Shown piece by piece: positions 28,568 to 39,314 of a DNA stretch of 64,000 nt (positions are counted from its first letter, which is position 1; the number at the start of each line of letters is the position of its first letter). The stretch is from Halieaceae bacterium (GTDB lineage Bacteria; Pseudomonadota; Gammaproteobacteria; Pseudomonadales; Halieaceae). The translations under genes and the position numbers were made by a program. The stretch lies in assembly GCA_902631395.1 (NCBI GenBank), contig CACOYM010000001.1:1-64000 (forward strand), given 5' to 3'. The notes below the pieces were generated by a model. It had not been told where the DNA came from. It saw only the letters and a program-made list of their open reading frames with translations, and searched no databases.

Positions 28568-29794
28568 ATGTTCACCAAGTACATAGCACTCCCCACATTG
28601 GTATTGGCGGCTATCGCTATCGTCAGCGCCGGCAATTCAGTTGCGCAGGTGACTAAGACGCTCACCATAAAAGGTAGCAACGCGGATTCTGGCGATACCA
28701 TTGAGATTCCAAGCAGCGCTGAGGTAAGTGTTGTCGTCGGCGAAAGTGGCATTGTTCTCACGATGCCCCAGTTGGACCTTCGGTTGCGGTGTCTGGGTGA
28801 GGTCACGGCGAACGGGTACTGCTATATCGCGGCAAACGGCGGCGGTGACCTTGTAGATGGTGACGGCGACAATGTCCCAGACTCATGGGATATATGCCCC
28901 GATACGCCCGCTAGTGCGACGATAATTAATACCAGCGGTTGTGACGACGTAGACGGTGACGGTTATTACGAGAACGAAGATGATTGCCCGACCCAAGGCG
29001 GCAGCGTTGATAGTTCAGGCTGCCCGATTAGTTCAGGGGGCACGACCTACACCGTAACCGCGAGCGCCGGCACTGGTGGCTCTATCTCCCCATCCGGTGA
29101 GACCCCAGTCAGTAGCGGTGCTACACAAAGCTTTACAGTCTCCGCGTCTTCTGGGTACCAGATAGACGATGTGGGTGGCACTTGTCCGGAGGGGTCCTTG
29201 AGTGGATCCACTTACACTACTGGAGCCGTGACCGCAGACTGCACTGTCGTAGCAAATTTCTCGCAAAATAATTCTAGCTCGGCGACTTATTGCTCCGGTG
29301 TTACATCTGAATTGGAGGACACCGTGATATGTAGTCCCAGCGCGTCTGGATTGGTTGGCTCCCCGGGAGGCAATATGGACGACTGGAGTGATTACACCGG
29401 GTATATCGCAGAGGCTCAAATACCGAAGAGAAAAATTGTGTCCTATCCGTTTACTTCTAACGCTGCAGGTCAGAGTGGACGCATCGCATTCAGCACTAAC
29501 TCCGGTCGCGTGCAGGACAACATGACGTTTAAGGCATGGTTCTCTGAGACACCGGGTGGTGCCGAACTGGCCACCAATGGCGGATGCTCGAAACGTGCCA
29601 GAGAGCCAAATCCAGCCACTCTGGAATGGCAGCAGAATAACAGCACCAGCACTTTGTACGTGTGTGGTTTGGGTACAGCTGAGAGGACGCTGTATCTAAA
29701 CGTCGAAGTGGCATGCCATAATGCCGCGCTCGGTTGTGTGGAAGGTGAAAGGTATTCAAACGACTACTACGTTGAAATCAATAATAGACCCTAG
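28568..29794 (+). CDS. Exported protein with thrombospondin type 3 calcium-binding repeats
   Basis: A 408-residue protein with a signal peptide (cleavage likely SVA|QV near residue 27). Around 95-155 are Asp-rich calcium-binding motifs of the thrombospondin type 3 kind (VDGDGDNVPDSWDICPDT, DVDGDGYYENEDDCP). These are followed by an InlB B-repeat/bacterial Ig-like unit (about 158-235: YTVTASAGTGGSISPSGE, GCTAVANF-like end). The C-terminal 170 residues carry several cysteines and are not recognised. It is probably an extracellular or cell-surface protein. It lies between another exported protein and a periplasmic foldase. Confidence 0.72.
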   Translation: MFTKYIALPTLVLAAIAIVSAGNSVAQVTKTLTIKGSNADSGDTIEIPSSAEVSVVVGESGIVLTMPQLDLRLRCLGEVTANGYCYIAANGGGDLVDGDGDNVPDSWDICPDTPASATIINTSGCDDVDGDGYYENEDDCPTQGGSVDSSGCPISSGGTTYTVTASAGTGGSISPSGETPVSSGATQSFTVSASSGYQIDDVGGTCPEGSLSGSTYTTGAVTADCTVVANFSQNNSSSATYCSGVTSELEDTVICSPSASGLVGSPGGNMDDWSDYTGYIAEAQIPKRKIVSYPFTSNAAGQSGRIAFSTNSGRVQDNMTFKAWFSETPGGAELATNGGCSKRAREPNPATLEWQQNNSTSTLYVCGLGTAERTLYLNVEVACHNAALGCVEGERYSNDYYVEINNRP

Positions 29795-29804
29795 TGCAGC
29801 CGTA

Positions 29805-30761
29805 ATGATGGCCTCTAAATTGGCGCGTTGGGGAAACATGTTCTGCTCAGCCCGTTTTTCGCTATGTTGCATGCTGGTAATGCTATCTACGCAAGCAACT
29901 CTAGCTCAGGAAGTCTTCGAGTTTTCGAGCGGGGAAACCGTAACGCGAGACGAGTTGAAATATTACTTGAAAGAGAGGTTGGTGCCGGAGGCGCTGGAGT
30001 CGGCGGTTGCGAAGCCCGATGCGCTCAAGAATGCGATCGTTAACCTTTACGTCATGAAGCGTGCGTCGAATATCGCTGAAAAGGAGGGGCTCACCTCACA
30101 GGCTGAGCTTGAGTACCGACGCGGTGATGGTGGTCGGCGGCTAGGGCTTCAGGTTTTTGTCGCTGATCGGAGCGATGGCGTATTGAGCGAAACCGATTGG
30201 GCTGCGCTCGCAGACGAGCGGTATTTGGCCGAGCAGGCAAGGCTCGGTGAGAGAGTGGAAGTCAGTGTTGATCACATACTGGTAAAAACGGATGGGCGAT
30301 CTTTTACCGAATTGGTCAATCGCGTTGCCGAGGTTCAGGCTGGCCTTGCGCAGGGGGTGTCTTTTCAGGAGCTGGTAGCGCAGTATTCCGAGGATAGTTC
30401 CGCTAGCCGAAATGCTGGAAAACTTGGCTTTAGTAGTCGCGGACGCTTTGATCCTGCCTTTGAGGAAGTCGCATTCTCGATGAACGAAGTGGGTGCTGTA
30501 TCTGAGCCAGTGTTGAGCAGCTTTGGGGTGCATTTCATTAAGTACAATGGTCGCCGTACACGACCTGCGACACCCCAAGCCTCTGTGCAGGCGGGTATCA
30601 TTAAGCAGATCAGACGGGAGCGCTCTGAGGCGTTACGTGGAGAGGTACTGGCCGGGTTTCGGGGCGAAGCGTGGCCTTATGTCGACGATTTGGACGAGGC
30701 AGCTCTAGGTGCACAAATTCTGGATGAATTGCGAACAGAATTTCCGAGCCTGGATAAATAA
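29805..30761 (+). CDS. Periplasmic PpiC/parvulin-type peptidyl-prolyl isomerase
   Basis: About 318 residues. A signal peptide (ARFSLCCMLVMLSTQATLA|Q) is followed by a helical SurA-like region and a parvulin domain from about residue 150 (VDHILVKTD, FQELVAQYSEDSSA, GKLGFSSRG, EVGAVSEPVLSSFGVHFI). It would act as a foldase or chaperone for exported proteins. The start is uncertain. In-frame codons reach back to 29721 inside the previous gene, but ATG 29805 (or 29808, 29838) places the signal peptide properly. It is 10 bp after the calcium-repeat protein, so likely co-transcribed and perhaps assisting its folding. Confidence 0.82.
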   Translation: MMASKLARWGNMFCSARFSLCCMLVMLSTQATLAQEVFEFSSGETVTRDELKYYLKERLVPEALESAVAKPDALKNAIVNLYVMKRASNIAEKEGLTSQAELEYRRGDGGRRLGLQVFVADRSDGVLSETDWAALADERYLAEQARLGERVEVSVDHILVKTDGRSFTELVNRVAEVQAGLAQGVSFQELVAQYSEDSSASRNAGKLGFSSRGRFDPAFEEVAFSMNEVGAVSEPVLSSFGVHFIKYNGRRTRPATPQASVQAGIIKQIRRERSEALRGEVLAGFRGEAWPYVDDLDEAALGAQILDELRTEFPSLDK

Positions 30762-30884
30762 ATCATACGAGTCGGCGCGGTAGCACCGATTTGAATGAGA
30801 GCGGCTGGTCCGTGTGGCACAGCGAGCCGCCGATATTTTCAGCTGGGCGCCTGAAAAACTGCTATGTGTAAGCAGGTTCCAATT

Positions 30885-31967
30885 ATGAATCATGCTGTTC
30901 ATGGGCTGCGGGGCATCGCAGCGCTCTCTGTGGTGCTTTTTCATTGGTACCAGATTTTTCCTGTCGCTGCCGCGCAATTGGAAACGCTTCTGCCCAGTGA
31001 GCTTGTGTTGAACCCCGTAACACCGCTGAGATTTGGCTGGTTGGGTGTGCCGCTATTCTTTGTGTTGTCTGGCTATATCTTGGGCTCGCAAGTCATCCGG
31101 CAAAAGCTGACTGTGTGGTCGTTGGCGCGTTTTTGGCGTCGCCGCTTTCTCCGTATCTATCCAGCCGTTTGGTTCCATTTGATCTGTCTGTTGCTCATGT
31201 CGCTGTACTTGCCGCGCCTTGTCGCTCCCGATATGTGGTCAACGCTCCATTGGCAATTTTTATTGTGGATCAACATGCCACCCACCATGCAGGCTCCTAT
31301 CAGTAACGTAATGTGGACCTTGCCGATAGAGATCAGCTTCTATCTTGTGCTGCCACTCATCGGTTTTTTTACTCGTCGCATGAGCTGGATCTTGCTACTG
31401 GTAGTGTCTTTAGGCATCACGTTGATGTGGCGTTTTTACGTCATGGATTGGCAGTTGGTCCCAAACTACACAGCCGTGCTACCTTGGCTGGACTTGCTCC
31501 CGGGGACACTCTTCACTTTTATCGTTGGCTACAGCTTGAATTTTTTACCTGCGCACAATTCAGCGCAGTTGCGTTTTTTGGGGCTGTGGCTGGCGACCGT
31601 CTTATTTGTGATGTTGCTTCAATGGCAACTAACTGTGGGGGAATCATACTGGACAGGCCACTGGGCCCTGGCGGTTTGGCCTCCATGCATTGCTGTGTCG
31701 CTCGGGGCCATGGTCTACTTTTGTTCGCAACCCGGGGCCTCTATCCGGTGGCTACGCAACCCAACCATGACCTGGTTGGGGAATATCAGCTTCGGTATTT
31801 ACCTTTGGCACTACCCCATCATGCGCAGCATGTTCTATCTCTTTAAAGATGAATGGAGCGCTGTTTCGATGAGCGTGTTGGCTTTGCCTCTTGCGCTCCT
31901 GCTAACCCTGCCTATCGCCAGCATGAGCTATCGATTTATTGAGCGCCCTCTGATGGGCTGGCGGTAA
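30885..31967 (+). CDS. Acyltransferase 3 family membrane protein
   Basis: About 360 residues with roughly ten hydrophobic segments. The N-terminus HGLRGIAALSVVLFHW carries the family signature (RGxAA and the His of the first helix), followed by GVPLFFVLSGYILG and, in the C-terminal part, FGIYLWHYPI and FIERPL. The OafA/YrhL family O-acetylates surface polysaccharides or other envelope molecules. ATG 30885 is preferred (AGCAGG 8 bases upstream and family start); an in-frame ATG lies at 30864. No polysaccharide operon surrounds it, so the acceptor is unknown. Confidence 0.87.
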   Translation: MNHAVHGLRGIAALSVVLFHWYQIFPVAAAQLETLLPSELVLNPVTPLRFGWLGVPLFFVLSGYILGSQVIRQKLTVWSLARFWRRRFLRIYPAVWFHLICLLLMSLYLPRLVAPDMWSTLHWQFLLWINMPPTMQAPISNVMWTLPIEISFYLVLPLIGFFTRRMSWILLLVVSLGITLMWRFYVMDWQLVPNYTAVLPWLDLLPGTLFTFIVGYSLNFLPAHNSAQLRFLGLWLATVLFVMLLQWQLTVGESYWTGHWALAVWPPCIAVSLGAMVYFCSQPGASIRWLRNPTMTWLGNISFGIYLWHYPIMRSMFYLFKDEWSAVSMSVLALPLALLLTLPIASMSYRFIERPLMGWR

Positions 31968-32242
31968 GTCGAGCGTTCATTTATCGACCACTCGGGATGG
32001 CCTCACCCCCCCCTCGATCGTAAATCTCCTGTCGGCCAGTGTCGTGATCCGCCATCACTACCAGCAGGGGCGCTCAGCGTATTTAAACAGAGGCACGCTC
32101 ATTTATTGTGCCTGAGCATCTCCCATGCGCTTGGCCAGTCAACTTTTAGGGGTTTACCGCGCCTATCGCCCGTGCCCCATGTAAACTTGAGGCCATTAGT
32201 TTCGCCTCTTCAGGGTTGAATAAACTGAATACTGAGACTGAA

Positions 32243-33538
32243 ATGCATTGGCAGCAAAGTCTGCTAAACCGTCGCATGTTGATCTGTGTGATCACCGGTC
32301 TGGCGTCTGGTATGCCATTGTACCTACTCATCCAATTGGTGCCGGCCTGGCTCCGGTCCGCAGATGTCTCGCTGGCCGAGATCGGTTTGTTCTCACTTGT
32401 AGGTCTGCCCTACACCTGGAAGTTCCTTTGGGCGCCATTCATGGATCGCATCACACCGCCACTTGGTCGACGCCGAGGCTGGATGTTAATCGCGCAGGTA
32501 GGCTTGATTCTCAGCATTGGCGCGTTGGGATATATCGATCCACTTAATCAGACTGCACTGGTTGCCACGTTTGCTTTACTGATTGCCTTTTTAAGCGCCA
32601 CTCAGGATGTCGCGATCGACGCTTACCGCCGGGAAATCTTGCCTGACGAAGAATTAGGGTTGGGTAATACGATCCACGTGCAGGCCTACCGTATTGCAGG
32701 GCTCGTTCCCGGTTCGCTGTCACTGATACTGGCTGATCTACTGCCCTGGGTGTGGGTTTTCTGGATTACGGCCGGTTTCATGGGAGTAGGGCTGCTGCTA
32801 TCACTCACTGTGACCGAACCTGAGGATCTGAGCCCTACATACCAATCCTTTAGTGAGACATTGGTGACGCCCTTCAGCGAGTACTTCCAGCGGGCAGGGT
32901 GGCGCAGTGCTTTGCTAGCACTGTTCTTCATGGTCGCTTACAAGTTGGGTGACAACATGGCTACGGCTCTGGCGACGCCGTTTTACCTGGACCTCGGTTT
33001 TTCGATGACCGAAATTGGTGTTGTGGCGAAGCATGCGGCCCTTTGGCCCTCCATCGCAGGTGGTTTGCTGGGCGGACTGATTATGTTGCGGTTGGGTATT
33101 AATCGAGCGCTCTGGGTGTTTGGCCTCGTTCAGATGATCAGTATTCTCGGATTTGCGTGGTTGGCAAGTGTTGGTGGCGAAGTGTGGGCACTCGCGTCGG
33201 TGATTACGTTCGAATACCTCGGTGTGGGCTTAGGCACAGCGGCCGTTACCGCATTTATTGCGCGAGAGTCGAGTCGTGCCTTTGCGGCGACCCAATTTGC
33301 ACTTTTCACTGCTTTCGCGGCAATGCCGCGATCCATCGCTAGCGCGTCAACAGGCTTTATCGTTGAGAGCACTGGCTGGGTAACGTTTTTCTTGCTGTGT
33401 ACGTTACTCGCGTTGCCCGGCATGGTGGCGCTGATCTGGGTGGCCCCCTGGCGAGGTGAATCCTTGCGACATGCAATGGTGCGTTGTGCCGAAGCCTCAC
33501 CTACTGGACCGGATGACAAAAGAGAGGATCCTCGATGA
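32243..33538 (+). CDS. ampG: AmpG-family MFS transporter (muropeptide permease)
   Basis: A 12-helix major facilitator protein of about 431 residues. N-terminal LASGMPLYLLIQLVPAWL, GLPYTWKFLWAPFMDR and RRRGWML fit AmpG, which imports anhydromuropeptides released in peptidoglycan turnover for recycling. ATSQDVAIDAYRREIL (here SATQDVAIDAYRR) is another AmpG hallmark. An in-frame TTG at 32216 is possible, but ATG 32243 begins closer to the conserved region. The stop overlaps fxsA by ATGA, so the two genes are coupled. It may affect inducible beta-lactamase in species that have one; none is seen here. Confidence 0.85.
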   Translation: MHWQQSLLNRRMLICVITGLASGMPLYLLIQLVPAWLRSADVSLAEIGLFSLVGLPYTWKFLWAPFMDRITPPLGRRRGWMLIAQVGLILSIGALGYIDPLNQTALVATFALLIAFLSATQDVAIDAYRREILPDEELGLGNTIHVQAYRIAGLVPGSLSLILADLLPWVWVFWITAGFMGVGLLLSLTVTEPEDLSPTYQSFSETLVTPFSEYFQRAGWRSALLALFFMVAYKLGDNMATALATPFYLDLGFSMTEIGVVAKHAALWPSIAGGLLGGLIMLRLGINRALWVFGLVQMISILGFAWLASVGGEVWALASVITFEYLGVGLGTAAVTAFIARESSRAFAATQFALFTAFAAMPRSIASASTGFIVESTGWVTFFLLCTLLALPGMVALIWVAPWRGESLRHAMVRCAEASPTGPDDKREDPR

Positions 33539-34083
33539 GAAGCGTATGGCTGTTTTATCCGCTGCTTGAGCTGTGGAGCTTGATAGAGTTGGGCGCAAAA
33601 ACGAGCGTCGGCCTGGCGTTGTTGTGGGTACTGGGTGCTGGATTTGTCGGCATTTCGACCATTCGCCTTGCGGGCGCTCAGGTCCTGTTGCGGTTACAAG
33701 CGGCTCAGCGAGATGGTGCGCTTCGTAGTCAGCTGCTTGCCGGCGATTTCTCGCTGGCCATCGCGGGGATCCTGCTCGTCATTCCAGGCTTACTATCCGA
33801 TGCTCTGGCGGTGTTGGTTCTGATTCGACCTTTCCGGCGACTATTGGGCCTCTTGTTTGCAGCCCGCTGGACTCAGGGCGACTGGGTCAGTGCGAGAGGC
33901 TATTCACAGCCAGACATGCAGGACGATCTAAACAAGGACGTCCTCCATTCTCGCCCTACCTGCGGGGACGCCGCGCAACAGGATGTCGGCGTCACTCTAG
34001 AAGGAGAATTCCGGGAGCTCAATCCTGAGGCACGAAAACTGTCTCGCCAGGACTCAAAGTCGCCGGATTCCAAATCGCCGTAG
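33535..34083 (+). CDS. fxsA: FxsA family membrane protein
   Basis: A 182-residue inner-membrane protein with the FxsA core (LFYPLLELWSLIELGAKTS, GLLSDALAVLVLI), four hydrophobic segments in the first 110 residues, and a hydrophilic tail with a repeated DSKSP ending. In E. coli overproduced FxsA relieves exclusion of phage T7 by the F plasmid; its normal role is unclear. Its place directly upstream of groES is conserved in gammaproteobacteria. Confidence 0.85.
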   Translation: MRSVWLFYPLLELWSLIELGAKTSVGLALLWVLGAGFVGISTIRLAGAQVLLRLQAAQRDGALRSQLLAGDFSLAIAGILLVIPGLLSDALAVLVLIRPFRRLLGLLFAARWTQGDWVSARGYSQPDMQDDLNKDVLHSRPTCGDAAQQDVGVTLEGEFRELNPEARKLSRQDSKSPDSKSP

Positions 34084-34175
34084 TCCTCCAAAATGAGGTG
34101 GAGGCAACCTGAAGCGCCTTTTAAGCGAGCAATTTGTACCTATTTGCCCTTTTTTTTGTGCTCAGAGCGTTTTTT

Positions 34176-34202
34176 TTAGCAGTCTCTCTTGCAGAGTGCT
34201 AA
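34176..34202. promoter_or_regulatory. CIRCE element (HrcA operator) upstream of groESL
   Basis: A 9-9-9 inverted repeat: TTAGCAGTC, nine bases, GAGTGCTAA. The CIRCE consensus arms are TTAGCACTC and GAGTGCTAA, so there is one mismatch in the left arm and the spacer length is exact. It is the binding site of the HrcA heat-shock repressor. It ends 7 bp before the sigma-32 -35 box. hrcA itself is not in this window. Confidence 0.8.
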
Positions 34203-34209
34203 AAAATCC

Positions 34210-34237
34210 CTTGAAATGCGCGTCGGCGCCCCCATAC
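34210..34237 (+). promoter_or_regulatory. Sigma-32 heat-shock promoter of groESL
   Basis: The -35 box CTTGAAA (34210-34216), 13-bp spacer and -10 box CCCCATAC (34230-34237) match the RpoH consensus (CTTGAAA, then CCCCATNT) almost perfectly. It lies 58 bp before the groES start and directly after a CIRCE element. Confidence 0.88.
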
Positions 34238-34295
34238 AGGGGACAAGCCCGCAAGGGCGAGTTAGCGAAATTGTAAATCTTGGAGAGTTAAACCC

Positions 34296-34586
34296 ATGAA
34301 TATTCGTCCGCTGTACGACCGTGTGGTCGTTCGTCGTAAGGAAGAAGAGGAAACTTCAGCTGGTGGCATTGTGCTACCCGGTTCAGCTAAAGAAAAGCCC
34401 AATCAGGGCGAAATCGTTGCCGTCGGCGATGGCAAAGTGCTGGATAGTGGTGAGCAACGTGCTTTGACTGTAAAGGTCGGTGACACAGTTGTGTTCGGCC
34501 AGTACGCTGGCAGCAACACCATTGAGGTGGACGGCGAAGAGCTGATCCTGATGAGCGAAAGCGAAATTTTTGCGGTCGTTGAGTAA
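34296..34586 (+). CDS. groES: Co-chaperonin GroES (Hsp10)
   Basis: The heptameric lid of the GroEL chaperonin. It has 96 residues, the standard length, with [13 protein letters not shown] at the start, the mobile loop [15 protein letters not shown] (about 17-31), and the C-terminal [17 protein letters not shown] site precedes the ATG. groEL follows after 37 bp. Transcription is likely under dual control from the sigma-32 promoter and CIRCE element upstream. Confidence 0.98.
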   Translation: MNIRPLYDRVVVRRKEEEETSAGGIVLPGSAKEKPNQGEIVAVGDGKVLDSGEQRALTVKVGDTVVFGQYAGSNTIEVDGEELILMSESEIFAVVE

Positions 34587-34611
34587 TCGCGCCGTACTGA
34601 CTTGAGATTAA

Positions 34612-36258
<1,647 letters not shown>

Positions 36259-36280
36259 CCGCGTTTGCAACGCTTGAGAG

Positions 36281-36307
36281 AACCCGGCCTGCGGCCGGGT
36301 TTTTTTT
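36281..36307 (+). terminator. Rho-independent terminator of groESL
   Basis: A 9-bp perfect stem, AACCCGGCC and GGCCGGGTT, with a 3-base loop and a run of T residues. Confidence 0.92.
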
Positions 36308-36390
36308 ACCTTCAATTCTGCCCGTGAGATATAATCTGATGTGTGCGGGGCCTTTGGCCCGTCATTAAAAAAAAATCGGGAGACGCACGC

Positions 36391-37026
36391 ATGTCCTATA
36401 TCGAGTTTTTCTTTCGTTATTTCCATGTGCTGGCCGGCATCGTCTGGATCGGCATGCTTTACTACTTCAATTTTGTTCAGACCGAGTACTTTAAGGAAGC
36501 CGAAGCCAGCGCAAAATCTGACGCGATGGCCAAACTGGCGCCGCGTGCGCTGTGGTGGTTCCGCTGGGGCGCTATGCTGACGTTCTTGACCGGTGCTTAT
36601 TTGTTTCACAAGATTGGCGCACTAGGCATTGCCATGCCCGCCATTTGGATAGGCGCACTGGCTGGCACCTTTATGTTCCTGAATGTATGGCTGGTAATTT
36701 GGCCGAATCAGCAGATCGTATTGGGCATGAGGGAGGGCGACGGTCCTTCGGCGGCTGCCAAGGCAGGTCGCGCGAGCCGGACGAATACCCTGTTTTCAGG
36801 ACCGATGCTGTTGGGCATGCTGGGCTCCAAGTACCTCGCAGCCATTTCTACCCAAGTCGGCGGCTCGGTGTCTGATACCGGATTATTCATGGCGCTTGGC
36901 GTCATTTTGGTTCTCGAGATCAACGCACTTTTCGGCGGCGTGGGTCCTATGAAATCGGTGATGGGCGTTATCTATTGCTCACTCGCATTGATGCTCGCTA
37001 TTCTGGGTATCCTGCTATACCTCTGA
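36391..37026 (+). CDS. PuuD-like (urate hydroxylase N-terminal domain) membrane protein
   Basis: A 211-residue membrane protein with about six hydrophobic helices. YFHVLAGIVWIGMLYYFNFVQ and the later WLVIWPNQQIVLG match the membrane domain of PuuD-type proteins. Full PuuD urate oxidase carries a C-terminal cytochrome c part of similar size, absent here, so urate oxidation should not be assumed. GGGAG lies 8 bases before ATG 36391, which decides the start over an upstream in-frame ATG at 36343. A terminator follows. It is a monocistronic unit between two terminators. Confidence 0.75.
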   Translation: MSYIEFFFRYFHVLAGIVWIGMLYYFNFVQTEYFKEAEASAKSDAMAKLAPRALWWFRWGAMLTFLTGAYLFHKIGALGIAMPAIWIGALAGTFMFLNVWLVIWPNQQIVLGMREGDGPSAAAKAGRASRTNTLFSGPMLLGMLGSKYLAAISTQVGGSVSDTGLFMALGVILVLEINALFGGVGPMKSVMGVIYCSLALMLAILGILLYL

Positions 37027-37055
37027 TCTCATCTTTTGGGTGCGATCGATAGAAT

Positions 37056-37082
37056 AAAGAGCGGCCTGCGGGCCGCTCTTTT
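37056..37082 (+). terminator. Rho-independent terminator
   Basis: AAAGAGCGGCC and GGCCGCTCTTT form an 11-bp stem with a TGCG loop. It ends the PuuD-like gene. Confidence 0.88.
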
Positions 37083-37157
37083 GTGTGCTCGAGAGTCTAG
37101 TTGTCCCTGCCCGGTGTGTGCTCGGTTTGCCTTTCTTAGTTCGATAGGCCCGTTTCT

Positions 37158-38461
37158 GTGATGTCGTCCTCATCCTTAGGAATAGACTCTACTTACCCGC
37201 GAGCCACTAGCGTTACGCCTTGCTTATTCACCACATCATTGTGCGTGGCAGCTATGTTATGGAGTGCAACGAGTGTCTACCGCACTTTGCTATGGGTCTC
37301 GATTGACGATTTCCGCGGGGACCATTTTGATTGGCCCCTGGTAAGGCACATGAACGCCATTGCCGCGCAGGGCACGCGGGTTACGCAGTTACTCAAGGTT
37401 TACTCCGCTAGAACTTTCTCAGGCCATCTGTCATTGGTAAGCGGTTTGCACCCACCTGGCCATACCATTGTCGAAAACTACTTCTGAAGGGATGATCGCG
37501 CCGACTGTTATAGCATGGGTTCAGCCTGAAAAGATTCTGCGTGGTCAGTCAGTACTCTAATTTGGGGCTTGGTTGAGCAACGGCGTAGCCGCACCTCAAA
37601 ATTTTTTCCGGCCCGAGTCCGACGCCACCGATACGATTCTGAGTGATTATCTAGCCTACGATAGCTAGGTGCCTAGTAAGGCGCGAGTGGATCAAGTCAT
37701 AGAGTGGCTGAACCTTAATGATGCCGAGCGCCCCGAGCTCGCCACCCTGAATTTTGTGGCTGTGTATTCTGCGGGCCATACTTACGGGCCCGAGGCACCC
37801 GAGATTCTAGCTGCCACTATCGAAATCGATCCTCAGATTGCGGAGCTCTGGGAGGCGAGTGAGCGAGCTGGGATAGAGATTAGCCTGCTAAAAGCGAATG
37901 ACCAATGGGATGGCCGAAGTGGATCCGAGTATCTCTGTTGATACCACTATCTTACCCAAGGCCATAGGATTTAAACGCGTCAACGGCAGCATACGGGTGA
38001 CCTATTACCAGCGAGCAGATGGGGTAGATACACATAAACTTGCTCCCGCATTGACCGATATGAGCATTGGGCGCTTCTATATAGTCTTTATAAAAACGCT
38101 GGAAGCGCGTCACTTCGTTGATCATCCCGCGGTAGGCGCGTTGGTGATTGAAACTGCGCCACCACTGATATTTCCCGGGAGTGGTGGAAAAGGTGCCGAT
38201 TGGCGAGGGATGCAAGATTATCCGGCGTTGGTTGAGGAAATGGCCGCCTTTCTGGTGGCAGTAGGGCCCGGATTTCAGTCGGGTATGGTCATACCCGAGG
38301 CACACCAGTTAGATGTGTATCCCGTAGTCGCTCAGCTTCTCAACCTCGAAACACCTTCCAATATCGCTATTAGTGGCGGCGCACTGCGTTGCGAAAGCTA
38401 TAGGTGCTGCCTATTGGCGTCTAACGTGGATTTCGAGGCTTGCACAAACCCACGATCTTGA
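37158..38461 (+). pseudogene. Nucleotide pyrophosphatase/phosphodiesterase (NPP family), degraded
   Basis: Pieces of one alkaline-phosphatase-superfamily gene lie in three frames. Fragment one (37158-37487) holds WVSIDDFRGDHFD, the NPP metal site, and ARTFSGHLSLVSGLHP around the nucleophilic Thr. Fragment two, open on both sides of an in-frame TAG just before 37669, gives NFFRPESDA, then ARVDQVIEWL and SAGHTYGPEAPE. Fragment three (from about 37898) restores the MAEVDPS metal motif and the C-terminal half, ending near 38461. At least two frameshifts and several stops separate them, and the segment 37488-37600 is unrecognisable. Intact relatives are exported phosphodiesterases of about 400-450 residues. 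Confidence 0.82.
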
Positions 38462-38549
38462 GCGGGAATAATCCCTCTGGGCAACGCCAGACCCGCGAGC
38501 CGCGATATACTGCCGTCCAGTGACGGATCCATACCTCTGAGTGACGTAT

Positions 38550-39287
38550 ATGTCGCGCGACGACTTGAATGACATTCCTTCGTTTGCTGCCAACCGCGAT
38601 GAGGCGGTGAGCTCTGCGCCTCGCGGCGCAGTCCCAGCTCGTTCGCCTCGTGGCAGAGCGGTTATGGGACTGACTGCTCGATTGGTATTGACGGTTGCCA
38701 TGGCCGTGGCGGGCATTGCCTGCGGTTGGGCGTGGCAGCTTCAGACCTTGGTCGATGACGGGCAGCGCCAGCAAAAAGTGACCCAGGGTCGGGTTGCCGA
38801 CCTCGAGGCCTTGCTTTCGGATACAGATGAGACCGTTAACAAATCTGCTGCGGCGATGGGCGCCCAGCTGCGCTTACTCGATACCGAGGTACGCAAGTTA
38901 TGGGACGCCCGCAAAATTAGTAACGGAAAGTTAACCAAACTTGAAAAAACCGCCGTCACGCAGGAAAAACAAATTACAAATCTGAATAACAAGACTTCGC
39001 TCCAAGCGCAGCAACTGGGCTCGGTGCAATCTGAGCTTGCTGCACTGACTAGGGTCGCGGGTGATCTTGAGCGCCTCGCTACTAGCGCTCAGCAAGCGCA
39101 AACCGACGTTGAACGATTGGCCGATGGCCTCAACAGGTCCAACCTCGAGCGCTCAGCACTGCGCAAGCAGGTTGAGAGCAATGCAGAGTGGATTGAATCA
39201 ATTAACGCATTTCGGCGACAGACTAATGCGAGCATTGCTGAGCTGGAGGCCGATATGGCGGATTTGAGTGCGCCGCCCATGCAGTAG
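38550..39287 (+). CDS. Membrane-anchored coiled-coil protein of unknown function
   Basis: About 245 residues. A polar N-terminal tail of roughly 40 residues is followed by one transmembrane segment (ARLVLTVAMAVAGIACGWAWQ, about 43-62) and then an almost continuous coiled coil with heptad Leu, Gln and Ala to the end. The likely topology is a short cytoplasmic tail and a long periplasmic helix. I do not recognise the family; a role in envelope or division structure would be a guess. ATG 38550 or the GTG at 38541 may be the start. It sits between two decayed genes but is itself intact. Confidence 0.65.
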   Translation: MSRDDLNDIPSFAANRDEAVSSAPRGAVPARSPRGRAVMGLTARLVLTVAMAVAGIACGWAWQLQTLVDDGQRQQKVTQGRVADLEALLSDTDETVNKSAAAMGAQLRLLDTEVRKLWDARKISNGKLTKLEKTAVTQEKQITNLNNKTSLQAQQLGSVQSELAALTRVAGDLERLATSAQQAQTDVERLADGLNRSNLERSALRKQVESNAEWIESINAFRRQTNASIAELEADMADLSAPPMQ

Positions 39288-39314
39288 CGACAACACGGGG
39301 AGTTTTCGATCGAT

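Noticed and set aside
32083-32115. AGGCAC/GTGCCT inverted repeat downstream of the acyltransferase gene, considered as a terminator
   Set aside because: The 6-bp stem has an 11-base loop and no T-run follows.
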